Of a stretch of 7,923 bases of DNA, positions 1-6,800 are shown piece after piece; positions within the stretch are counted from its first letter, which is position 1, and every line of letters starts with the position of its first letter. The notes under the pieces are model-generated. The model was not told where the DNA came from, did no database searches, and saw nothing but the letters and a program-made list of their open reading frames with translations. A program made the translations under genes and the position numbers. Origin of the DNA: Muribaculaceae bacterium (GTDB lineage: Bacteria; Bacteroidota; Bacteroidia; Bacteroidales; Muribaculaceae); assembly GCA_022511505.1 (NCBI GenBank), contig JAFLTK010000263.1:1-7923 (forward strand). Reading direction: 5' to 3'.

Positions 1-372
1 TGCATCGCTCTTCTTGACGGCACCATAACCGATGGCTACCACCTCGTTAAGCATCACCGAATTTTCCTGAAGGGTGACGTCGATTTTGGTGCGGCCGTTG
101 ACCGCAATTGTCTGCGGGTCCATGCCTACGTAGGAGAATGTCAACGAGGCGTCGGGGTTGACCGTGATTGAATAATTACCGTCAAAGTCGGTAGCGGTTC
201 CTACCGCCGACCCTTGAGCCAATACACTTGCGCCAATGAGCGGTTCGCCCGTTGAATCAGTTACAGTACCGGTGACCGTAATCTGCTGCGCCAGAGCCGG
301 GAAAGCCAACCCAACCACCAGTAGGAGGCTGAGCCAAACCTTTCGACTCATCTGAAAACTGAAGTTCTTCAT
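1..372 (-). CDS. SusC-like TonB-dependent outer membrane receptor, N-terminal part (runs off left edge)
   Basis: The first 124 residues of a SusC/RagA-type TonB-dependent receptor are visible; the rest lies beyond base 1. Residues 1-29 form a signal peptide: a basic start, a hydrophobic core (VWLSLLLVVGLAF) and a likely cut after PALA or LAQ. Residues 32 to about 105 are the carboxypeptidase-D-like regulatory domain that caps SusC proteins (GTVTDSTGEPLIGASV, then DGNYSI and YVGMDPQ). Residues 108-117 (LNEVVAIGYG) are the TonB-box-like segment leading into the plug. Family knowledge: these proteins import glycans or other large nutrients across the outer membrane with a SusD lipoprotein, whose gene usually follows; that position is outside the window, so the substrate cannot be told. 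A start at residue 8 (base 351) is possible, but the first Met gives a normal signal peptide. No Shine-Dalgarno sequence precedes it, as is usual in Bacteroidetes. Confidence 0.93.
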   Translation of the reverse strand, partial: MKNFSFQMSRKVWLSLLLVVGLAFPALAQQITVTGTVTDSTGEPLIGASVLAQGSAVGTATDFDGNYSITVNPDASLTFSYVGMDPQTIAVNGRTKIDVTLQENSVMLNEVVAIGYGAVKKSDA

Positions 373-562
373 GCAGGAGTTTGTTTTAGTTTTCTGGTTA
401 CACATTAAATTATTTTACAATTTTTATAGGCAAATTGTGGCAGTGTTGAGAGTATCGATATAATCCTTTGAAAAGCAGCGGGGAGAGCAGACACAATGAC
501 AATGACGCTATCGCCCGGGCGGGGCAACAGCATCAACGACAGCGTTAGAAATCGTCGCAATA

Positions 563-583
563 AACTCGACGCGACGACGAGTT
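563..583. other. Short inverted repeat in the divergent spacer
   Basis: AACTCG (563-568) and CGAGTT (578-583) can form a 6-bp stem around a 9-base loop. No T-run follows on either strand, so a terminator is unlikely. It could be an operator or part of a leader structure for the SusC-like gene; the length is also compatible with chance. Confidence 0.3.
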
Positions 584-644
584 AAGGCGTTAGACATTAA
601 GGAATTAATGATATAATCTCTCTATAATAAATGTTTTTGGCATC

Positions 645-671
645 AACAGCGACGCTCGCGGCGTCACCGTT
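645..671. other. GC-rich imperfect hairpin in the divergent spacer
   Basis: GACGC (651-655) and GCGTC (661-665) pair perfectly around TCGCG. The pairing extends outward with two mismatches to AAC (645-647) and GTT (669-671). It stands out in an AT-rich spacer. No T-tract follows on either strand, so a regulatory leader structure or operator is more plausible than a terminator. Confidence 0.35.
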
Positions 672-699
672 ATATAGTGCAAAATAAATGATAAGTTTT

Positions 700-707
700 C
701 AAACATA
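700..707 (-). promoter_or_regulatory. Candidate -7 box for the leftward SusC-like gene
   Basis: On the minus strand this reads TATGTTTG, a full match to the Bacteroidetes -7 consensus TAnnTTTG. No convincing -33 TTG lies at the usual distance. If used, it would give the SusC-like gene a leader of about 320 bases containing the GC-rich islands. An eight-base match with only six fixed positions can arise by chance, so this is weak. Confidence 0.3.
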
Positions 708-795
708 AAATCATTTCTCAATATAAAATTACACCCTTTTAGATTTTTTAACAAATTCCCTCCCCTATTCATCGGCCTCATATCTGAAAATGTAT

Positions 796-803
796 TAACT
801 TTG
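796..803 (+). promoter_or_regulatory. Bacteroidetes-type -7 promoter box for the phosphatase gene
   Basis: TAACTTTG is a perfect match to the Bacteroidetes primary sigma -7 consensus TAnnTTTG. Transcription would start around base 808-811. That places the ATG at 811 almost at the 5' end of the RNA and the ATG at 835 about 25 bases in, which favours the second as the real start. A clear -33 TTG is not visible at the normal spacing. Confidence 0.6.
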
Positions 804-834
804 TTATTACATGAACCACAAAAGCCCGATTACT

Positions 835-1290
835 ATGAAAATACTCTTTGTCTGCACCGGCAACGCGAGCCGCTCGGCGGCGGCTGAGGTTGTGCTGAAA
901 AAGATGCTCGCCGACGCCGGCATCACAGGCGTCGAGGTAGGGTCATGTGGCACCAAGGTTCCCGAAGGGCTTGACCGTGAGGAGACCATGTGTCGCATAG
1001 CCGCCGAGCACGGCTACCTGATGGGCGGCAAGGCTGTCCCAATGACCCGCGAGTTGCTTAACGCCGCCGACCTTATCATCGTCATGACTGCTCTCCATCG
1101 AGACCAGGTCACTCGCCTGCTCGACTATGACCACTGGGACCGCATTGCCCTGTTCAACGACTACTGCTTTGGCGAGAAAACAGACATTCGCGACCCCCAT
1201 TTCCAGACCGAGCATGTCTACCGCACCTGCTTTGACGCCATCGAGCGCGGCTGCCGCACGATAGCGACCCGACTCGGTTGTTTTAAATAG
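835..1290 (+). CDS. Low-molecular-weight protein tyrosine phosphatase family protein
   Basis: A 151-residue cytoplasmic enzyme of the LMW-PTP fold, close to the family's usual 150-160 residues. The P-loop CTGNASRS (residues 7-14) carries the nucleophile Cys7 and phosphate-binding Arg13 in the C(X)5R pattern, right after the first strand (MKILFV). The general-acid Asp is seen as D120-P121 in DIRDPHF, and GSCGT (37-41) matches the conserved SAGT-like strand. Known members hydrolyse phosphotyrosine or phosphoarginine on proteins; related proteins with the same fold reduce arsenate. The substrate cannot be assigned, and no ars genes are nearby. An in-frame ATG at 811 would add eight residues, but family members begin just before the ILFVC strand and the promoter box at 796-803 lies too close to 811. 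It is probably co-transcribed with the gene 54 bases downstream. Confidence 0.92.
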   Translation: MKILFVCTGNASRSAAAEVVLKKMLADAGITGVEVGSCGTKVPEGLDREETMCRIAAEHGYLMGGKAVPMTRELLNAADLIIVMTALHRDQVTRLLDYDHWDRIALFNDYCFGEKTDIRDPHFQTEHVYRTCFDAIERGCRTIATRLGCFK

Positions 1291-1314
1291 AGAATAGTTT
1301 CATATATAGCGAGT

Positions 1315-1342
1315 TATCTAATATCTAATATCTATTATCTAA
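1315..1342 (+). repeat. Four-copy heptamer tandem repeat (TATCTAA) just before a start codon
   Basis: Four consecutive 7-base units: TATCTAA, TATCTAA, TATCTAT, TATCTAA. The array ends two bases before the ATG at 1345. It therefore lies in the leader or promoter of the 317-residue protein gene. Copy number could change by slippage and alter spacing to a promoter or ribosome-binding region, without touching the coding frame. Confidence 0.8.
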
Positions 1343-1344
1343 CA

Positions 1345-2298
1345 ATGCCAGTCAAAAGTTTTGCCAAACAACTTTTTGAGGAGATAATTGCCGACCCCAA
1401 AAAGTATATCCAACTCGACAAAAAGGACCGGATGGCCCAAACCTATCAAAACGACTCCAACCAGTCATTCCTCCTCAACAAGAAAGAGAAAGAAGCGTGG
1501 AGAATTGTCGACAATGATTACAACCTGACAATGTGGGATTTATCAGACGTCGAGGTCGCCTCGCTGTTTAACATGCCCGAAGAGGCTCGTAGCAATGCCA
1601 TGCAGACCTATGCGCGCTACTCGTTGCGCGTTGACCACTATGCCGACGGCGTAGGCCTTGTTTCGTGGACGCTTCAGCCAGACGGACAGTATTGGGCTGA
1701 TTCTGACGGCTTTGGAGGCACCAATGACGTCGAATATACCGTCTATGCCTACATCGACACCAAGGGCCGCATTTTGATACCGTTCCAGCCTATGGAAGAC
1801 TATGACCTCAGGAAACGCTATCACGCTCAGGCTCTAAAACTCATGGAAAAGCCCGATGAAACATTCTATATCTGCCTCGCCCCCGAGTTGACCATCCCCA
1901 CCACCGAAAACACTAACCTCGCAGCCCATAGCGACCTGTTGAGCAAACTGATTCGCGGCGCGATGATTCGCTTTGCAACCATAGCCAACAATCTTGATGC
2001 CCACCCCGAGCATAGTGACGGCATCGCAATCTCGACATCCTTCAATCCCGACGAGAAAGAGTACCTGCTGTTTTCACTCTTTGGCGAGCCAACCGGTGAA
2101 GATGACCAATATGAACTCAAAGTCGCTCTCGGATACTTCAAAGAAGGCCAAGACCCCCAAGGCTGTCTAACCCCCTTCGGCAAAATGTCTCTCGACGTGC
2201 TCGCCGACGCAATGACCATCGAAGCCAACGTTGACCTTTTCATCAACGAAATAATCAACTCGGCCGACCTCATCTTCTCGGGAAAACTTCCCCAATAA
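1345..2298 (+). CDS. Uncharacterised 317-residue cytoplasmic protein
   Basis: I do not recognise this family. It is a 317-residue acidic protein with no signal peptide, membrane segment or metal-binding Cys cluster. Residues 1-60 are charged and probably helical. About 100-160 look like beta strands rich in aromatic residues and Gly, with DSDGFGG followed by YTVYAYIDTKGRILIPFQP. A helix-rich middle (about 160-215) precedes a second strand-like part (about 225-265) and a helical C-terminus. No catalytic motif is evident. The codon pattern and unbroken frame match neighbouring genes, so it is a real gene. The start follows the heptamer array by two bases; no Shine-Dalgarno sequence is present. 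It lies 54 bases after the phosphatase gene, so the two may share a transcript, but a functional link is only a guess. No clear terminator follows it. Confidence 0.85.
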   Translation: MPVKSFAKQLFEEIIADPKKYIQLDKKDRMAQTYQNDSNQSFLLNKKEKEAWRIVDNDYNLTMWDLSDVEVASLFNMPEEARSNAMQTYARYSLRVDHYADGVGLVSWTLQPDGQYWADSDGFGGTNDVEYTVYAYIDTKGRILIPFQPMEDYDLRKRYHAQALKLMEKPDETFYICLAPELTIPTTENTNLAAHSDLLSKLIRGAMIRFATIANNLDAHPEHSDGIAISTSFNPDEKEYLLFSLFGEPTGEDDQYELKVALGYFKEGQDPQGCLTPFGKMSLDVLADAMTIEANVDLFINEIINSADLIFSGKLPQ

Positions 2299-2394
2299 GG
2301 AACGAATATTCTCGAAAATTTTCTCTTTCCGTTAAACTAAATCAACCCCTCGAGCGTTATATAGGTAAAACGTTAAATCTATCAACTATTATTT

Positions 2395-2976
2395 ATGGAT
2401 AAAAAAGCAATTCGCGGAACGCGAACCGAACAAAACCTCCTGAAATCATTTGCCGGCGAATCGCAGGCCCGCAGTCGTTACACCATCTTTGCCGAAGTTG
2501 CCCGTGCCGAAGGTTATGAGCAGATTGCCGCCATTTTTGAAGAAACGGCCGAAAACGAGTATGCCCACGCCAAGCGTTTCTTCAGTTTCCTCGACGAAGG
2601 TATGCTTGAGATAACCGCCACCTATCCCGCCGGCCCCGTTGGCGACACCGCCCGCAATCTTGCCGAAGCCGCCGCCGGCGAGCACGAGGAGTGGAGCGAC
2701 ATGTACCTCGAGTTCTCAAAAGTAGCCGCCGAGGAAGGTTTCAAAGAAATCGCTGCCCTCTACAAGGTCATCGCTCGCGTCGAGCAGGGCCACGAGGAGC
2801 GCTACCGCAAACTTCTGGAACGCGTCACCGAAAACCAGGTGTTCCACAGCGAGGAGCCAACCGAGTGGCAGTGCCGCTACTGCGGCTACGTCCATGTTGG
2901 CAAGGACGCTCCCGCCCGTTGCCCCTCTTGCCTCAAAGAGCAAGCCTATTTTGAGCGCAAAGCCGACAACTATTGA
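2395..2976 (+). CDS. rbr: Rubrerythrin (NADH-linked peroxide reductase component)
   Basis: A classical two-domain rubrerythrin of 193 residues, the normal length. Residues 1 to about 145 form the ferritin-like four-helix bundle with a non-haem di-iron site. The expected ligands are visible: E22 in GESQARSRY, E55 and H58 in ENEYAHAK, E96 and E99 in GEHEEW, and E130 with H133 in VEQGHEERY. Residues 158-180 are a rubredoxin-like knuckle with C160-x2-C163 and C176-x2-C179 binding one iron. Known role: reduction of hydrogen peroxide to water in the cytoplasm of anaerobes, with electrons passing through the rubredoxin site from NAD(P)H-dependent donors. It appears to stand alone, with 96 bases upstream and a terminator-like hairpin downstream. 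Peroxide-responsive control is common for such genes, but no PerR or OxyR site was identified here. Confidence 0.97.
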   Translation: MDKKAIRGTRTEQNLLKSFAGESQARSRYTIFAEVARAEGYEQIAAIFEETAENEYAHAKRFFSFLDEGMLEITATYPAGPVGDTARNLAEAAAGEHEEWSDMYLEFSKVAAEEGFKEIAALYKVIARVEQGHEERYRKLLERVTENQVFHSEEPTEWQCRYCGYVHVGKDAPARCPSCLKEQAYFERKADNY

Positions 2977-3000
2977 TTCACAACGGTTGTTATTGTAATA

Positions 3001-3017
3001 GATGTTGAATAAACATC
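3001..3017 (+). other. Small hairpin after rubrerythrin
   Basis: GATGTT (3001-3006) and AACATC (3012-3017) pair perfectly around the loop GAATA. No T-run follows. It sits 24 bases after the rubrerythrin stop codon, upstream of the main terminator candidate, and may simply protect the mRNA 3' end. The stem is short enough that chance is possible. Confidence 0.35.
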
Positions 3018-3045
3018 GACGCCGGTAACACCACGACACAATCCC

Positions 3046-3100
3046 CGAGGGTAGACGCCATGGCATCGACGTTGCCGTAAGCGCTACCCTCGTTTTATTT
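3046..3100 (+). terminator. Probable intrinsic terminator of rubrerythrin
   Basis: CGAGGGTAG (3046-3054) pairs perfectly with CTACCCTCG (3084-3092), followed at once by TTTTATTT (3093-3100). With a bulged A, three further pairs (CGC with GCG) extend the stem. The loop is long for a terminator but contains GGCA/TGCC, which can pair into an inner hairpin. Position after rubrerythrin and the T-rich tail support termination on the plus strand. Confidence 0.75.
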
Positions 3101-3124
3101 AATTTTTGCGGAGCGAAAATTAAA
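3098..3124. repeat. 12-bp AT-rich palindrome with GGA loop
   Basis: Arms 3098-3109 and 3113-3124 pair over 12 positions (11 Watson-Crick and one G-T) around the three-base loop GGA; the loop-proximal sequence is GCGGAGC. It overlaps the T-tail of the preceding terminator, so the two hairpins could compete for the same bases. It could be a dispersed intergenic repeat, a protein-binding site, or a second termination or RNA-stability element. Confidence 0.6.
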
Positions 3125-3147
3125 GTTTAGAGTTTAAAGTTTAACTC
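3120..3147 (+). repeat. Heptamer tandem repeat (TTAAAGT)
   Basis: Units TTAAAGT, TTAGAGT and TTAAAGT run in phase, followed by the degenerate TTAACTC. Like the array at 1315-1342, it has a 7-base period and lies upstream of a plus-strand gene. It overlaps the end of the palindrome at 3098-3124 and probably lies in the promoter region of the beta-barrel gene. No perfect TAnnTTTG box was found in it. Confidence 0.65.
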
Positions 3148-3150
3148 AAT

Positions 3151-3222
3151 AACAACAATAACAACATCAACAACACCAACAACAATAACAACATCAACAA
3201 CAATAACAACATCAACAACACA
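3151..3222 (+). repeat. Eight 9-base AAC-rich repeats in the leader of the beta-barrel gene
   Basis: Eight consecutive units of the form AACAAC plus a variable triplet: AAT, ATC, ACC, AAT, ATC, AAT, ATC, ACA. The array ends 21 bases before the ATG at 3244. It sits inside a stretch from 3140 to 3239 with no G on the plus strand, so this leader RNA would have almost no stable structure. The array is in triplet phase with the ATG and has no stop codon, but also no ATG, GTG or TTG start, so translation of it is unlikely. An unstructured translation-enhancing leader is the simplest reading, by inference. Confidence 0.85.
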
Positions 3223-3243
3223 CACTCCTTTATCTCCCTGACT

Positions 3244-3801
3244 ATGAAAAAGATACTCATCCTTGCCGCACTATTTACGGCCGCCGTCGCCACCCATGCC
3301 GCCCCTCGCGGCACCGAAATCGGCGTCAGTTATGGCGCCTTTCCCGCCATGCAATCAATCGGCGCCTACAATGGCAACTGGGACGGCATCAACCCATGGG
3401 GCGCCGTCAACATCACCATCGACCACACCTTTGCACCGCGCCTCAAACTCGGCCTGAGTTACACACTGTCAAGCGCGAGCACCGCCAATGCGACCACCCT
3501 CACCCCCGCGGGGCGAGCAACCGCCGCCGGTGGCGACATCACCTGGCACGCCCTCATGGTCAACGCCCGCTATGACTGGCTCAGCCGCCCGCGATGGCGC
3601 ATGTATTCCACCGCCGCCGCCGGCGTCCTCGTTTCCTACTACTCCCCCGGTTGGCGCGACAGTTACAACAACACCCGCCTTGGCTTCCAAGTATCACCTG
3701 TAGGCTTTGAGGTCGACCTCGCCCCCGCCGTCGGCCTGTTTGCCGAAGCCGGCTACGGCGTCCAAGGCATCCTCCAAGCCGGCCTCCGCATCGGCTTCTA
3801 A
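3244..3801 (+). CDS. Small exported outer membrane beta-barrel-like protein
   Basis: A 185-residue protein with a typical signal peptide (MKKILILAALFTAAVATHA, cut after Ala19 or Ala20), leaving about 166 mature residues. The mature part alternates polar and hydrophobic residues in strands rich in Gly, Tyr and Trp, for example EIGVSYGAF, LKLGLSYTLS, HALMVNARYDW and VGLFAEAGYGV, and ends in LRIGF with a C-terminal Phe, the usual sign of a strand recognised by the BAM assembly machinery. The size suits a small, roughly eight-stranded barrel, as in OmpA/OmpX/OmpW-like or Bacteroidetes outer membrane beta-barrel families. Its function is unknown; no enzyme motif is visible. The gene follows an unusual G-free repeat leader and ends 6 bases from the stop of the converging helicase gene, with no terminator between. 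Confidence 0.85.
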   Translation: MKKILILAALFTAAVATHAAPRGTEIGVSYGAFPAMQSIGAYNGNWDGINPWGAVNITIDHTFAPRLKLGLSYTLSSASTANATTLTPAGRATAAGGDITWHALMVNARYDWLSRPRWRMYSTAAAGVLVSYYSPGWRDSYNNTRLGFQVSPVGFEVDLAPAVGLFAEAGYGVQGILQAGLRIGF

Positions 3802-3807
3802 TCCCGG

Positions 3808-6800
3808 TTAGACACGGCGGATGGTGTCGGTGTCGAGGTACCAGAGGTAGCCTGTGACGCTGGCGCCGGTGATGCGGGCGAGCAGGTTGATGTAGCCGGT
3901 GACCTGGACGCGATGGGCCGCTTCTTTGGTCATGTCGCCGGTTTTGTAGTCGATGACGACGATGGTCGACGGCGAGGTCCAGACGACACGGTCGGGCCGG
4001 CGATGCTTGTGGAGGCCGCCGACGTTGGAGATGGTGCGCTCGATCAAGACGCGGTGGAATCCTTCAAACCATGGCTTTACGTCGGGTTCATTGAGGCGCG
4101 TGGTCAGGAGGTGGAGTATCTCTTCACGCTCTGACTCGTGGATAATTCCTTGATGGACGGCGTTGCGCACTGCTTTCTCGATGTCGCCGATCCTGACGAT
4201 GCGCGACAGGATGGCGTGGATGGCGTTGCCTCGCTCGACGGCGGCGTTGATTGTCGGGTCGTCGAGGCGTGTCTTGTTCCAGATGTCGGGGCGGTCGCTG
4301 CTGATGTAGGGAGGCATGGCTCGCCGGCCGGTCGGGTCGACGGCTTTGCGGTCGGTCTTTTTTTCTTGGACAAAGCGAGGGTACTCCCCTATCGTGTAGC
4401 AGACGGTCTTTAGTTTATAGTTTCCTTTATCGCTTTCAACGGTTTCCTCGACAAGCGGGCGGCCGAAGTCGGCGATTGGTATCAAGGGGGGCACGGCGAG
4501 GGCGCGAGCCTCGGGGTTGGAATCTATCCAAGAGTTGACCATCGCGTCGGTCGACTTCTCGATGGCATCCTCGACATAGCGACCCAGAGAGATTGACGTC
4601 GACGTTTTTTTAGGGTCGGGGTTCCGATAGGCCGAGAGGTAGACGGTCAGCACTTGCTTGGCGCGCGTCAGGGCGACATAGATGACGTTGAGTTCATCGA
4701 GGGTCTGCTCGCTGATAAGTTGCTTGTATCGCGTGCCTAACACGGGTATATTTTCCATCCACGCGGCCGGGACAATAGGGACGAGCGGCGGGATGCAGTC
4801 TTTATCTTTGATAAAGTCAAACGGGGGTGTTTCAAACCACTCGGGGCTGCGGAATTTTGGTATCTCCTCACAGACAAAGGGCACAATCGTGACGGGAAAC
4901 TCGAGGCCCTTTGCTTTGTGGATTGTCATGACGCGGATGGCGGCGGGGTCGACGGCGCCGGCAACCTTTGCTTTCTTGCCGGTAGAGCTCCACCAGTCGA
5001 GGAAAGCGCGCAGGTCGCTGCCGTTTCGCTCTGAGTAGTCGAGGACGAGGTCCTGAAAGGCTGAGATGTAGAGATTGTCGGTGGCGGCACGGTCGGCGTT
5101 GATGAACGAGGCGGTTATTCTCTCGACAAGCGACGGAAGGCTGAGGCACGTCATTTTGATGACCTCGGCTACTTGAATATCGATGGCGGTGAATGGCTCG
5201 TCGTCATCGAGGCGTGCATCCTCGATGAGGCTGAGGGCGCTCGCGAGGGCGGCCGACTCGTCGTGGAGCTCGGCCAACTGATGCTCGAAGTGGTTGATAA
5301 GGTGGGCGATGCGTTGGGCGGCACTCTGTCGTTTCTTTTTGTCGGATTCTGAATCGAGTTCGGCGATATAGCCCAGGACGCTGACAATAAGGCGCACGAT
5401 GGGCGCGTTGCCGAGTCCCATGGCGTCGTCGCTGACGAGGCGCACTCCGGGATAGTTGACCCGGTCTACATTCTCCATTATGTGGTTTATGACGTCCTGG
5501 CCGTCACTGCGGCGTCGCACGAGGATGGCGATGTGCTCGGGACTGAACCCGTGGTCAAGCGCCTCGTTGATGTCTACAATAATGCGCTCGAGCACTTTCT
5601 CCTTGAACTCGTCGTCGCGGTAGGGAAAGGCGATGGCCTTCACATGGCCGTGGTCGTCGGCGCGCTTTCGGGGGACGGGCTGGACTACGTGGTCATAAAT
5701 ATCGCCATGGCCAAGGGCGCGCCCAAGGTTGAGAAACAGCGTGTTGTTGAATGTCACTATCTCGCGCGCCGAGCGATAGTTGGAGTTGCCCTCGAGGTTG
5801 TCTTTGATAGGGTTGGCATCGCGGGGGAAATCGTCGCCGATGTTGCGCAAGAGCGTCGGGTCGCTGTCGCGGAATCGGTAGATACACTGCTTGACGTCGC
5901 CAATGATAAGGTTGTCGTTGGCCTTCGAAAGGCTCTCGTTGAGGAGCGGGCGCAGGTTTTCCCACTGTAACCGCGAGGTGTCTTGAAACTCGTCGATTAG
6001 AAAATGGTTGAAATACTGGCCGATGCGCTCATAGACAAATGGAGTCTCGTCGCCGCTGATGATTTTCTGTAGCAGCGAGGTGGTGTCGCTCAGCAGGATG
6101 AGATTATTGTCGGTGGCAAACTTGTTTACGTTGTCATAGACCCGCTCCATCAAGCCGAGGATAAACAGGGTCTTGCTGATAGACCTAATCAAGACAAAGG
6201 TCCACAAGTTATCGCGGTAGAAGCCGAAGGCATCGACAATCAGACAGCGCAGACGGTCGTCGTCGGCAAACTCTGACTTTTGTCCGTAGGCCGAGAAAAA
6301 TTTCAGATAGTCATCGGCGATATTGAGGGGAGTCGCTGCCGAGGAGGTTATCTCGACGGTAGAGTCCTGAAACTTGTTGACAAATTCAAAGGCATTTTTA
6401 TTCAATGTGCCGCGCTTATCAACCTTTGCCGGCGCGTAATAAAGGCCGGGGTTGGCGTCGATATATTTTTTTAGAGCGGTAAATCGCTCGGCGAGCCCGC
6501 GGCGGAAGTCCATGACGTGATTGGCCAGGGCGATGGCAAAAGTGTTGATGCGCTCGGTGTCCTTGAGATAATCCATAATGCGGTCAAAATGGATTTTGAA
6601 AGTCTCGGTCGACACGTTGTCAATCAGTTTTACAACCTCGTCATGGCCGTTGGATGCGCGATTAAAGATGTCAAATGATTTTCCTTCTTCAATTTTATTG
6701 TTCATATAGCGGAAAATCCATGAGCGCAGGAGTTGGCGCTGGCGTGCGAGGCGGCTGCGTTCCTCGGGGGTATCGGCATAGATGGATTCCTCGTCGAGCG

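Larger units (their letters stand above)
373..834. other. Divergent intergenic spacer between the SusC-like gene and the phosphatase gene
   Basis: This spacer separates two divergently transcribed genes, so it must hold the promoter of each. It is mostly AT-rich, with two GC-rich islands: about 478-590, containing the palindrome CGCCCGGGCG (512-521), and about 641-671. An 8-base direct repeat, GCGTTAGA, lies at 542-549 and 587-594. A 29-codon ATG-to-TAA frame runs 496-585, but nothing supports it as a gene. No tRNA, riboswitch or recognised regulatory RNA was seen. The islands lie upstream of the SusC-like gene and could form a structured leader if its promoter is far upstream. Confidence 0.6.

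Noticed and set aside
496..585. 29-codon small reading frame with a purine-rich stretch (GGGGAG) upstream
   Set aside because: Bacteroidetes rarely use Shine-Dalgarno pairing, the peptide has no recognisable feature, and the island may be leader RNA. I mention it only as part of the spacer.
1278..1301. Possible promoter (TTG, then TAGTTTC) for the 317-residue protein
   Set aside because: The -7 match is imperfect and the spacing to TTG is 14 bases, shorter than usual for Bacteroidetes promoters.
2304..2323. Adjacent palindromes GAATATTC and GAAAATTTTC after the 317-residue protein gene
   Set aside because: They are short, AT-rich, have no loop or T-run to act as a terminator, and match no operator I know; such palindromes are frequent by chance.
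3148..3225. CRISPR-like or satellite array
   Set aside because: The repeats are contiguous 9-mers with no spacers, so it is a simple tandem repeat rather than a CRISPR array.
3220..3235. CACACTCCTTTATCT resembles the 16S rRNA 3' tail
   Set aside because: It matches the anti-Shine-Dalgarno itself rather than its complement, so it could not pair with the ribosome; probably a by-product of the pyrimidine-rich leader.
5482..5970. 162-codon open frame on the plus strand
   Set aside because: It lies antisense inside the helicase gene, opposite the region encoding motifs III and IV. Its translation is Val- and Ala-rich without family signs. Long antisense frames are expected in GC-rich coding DNA.
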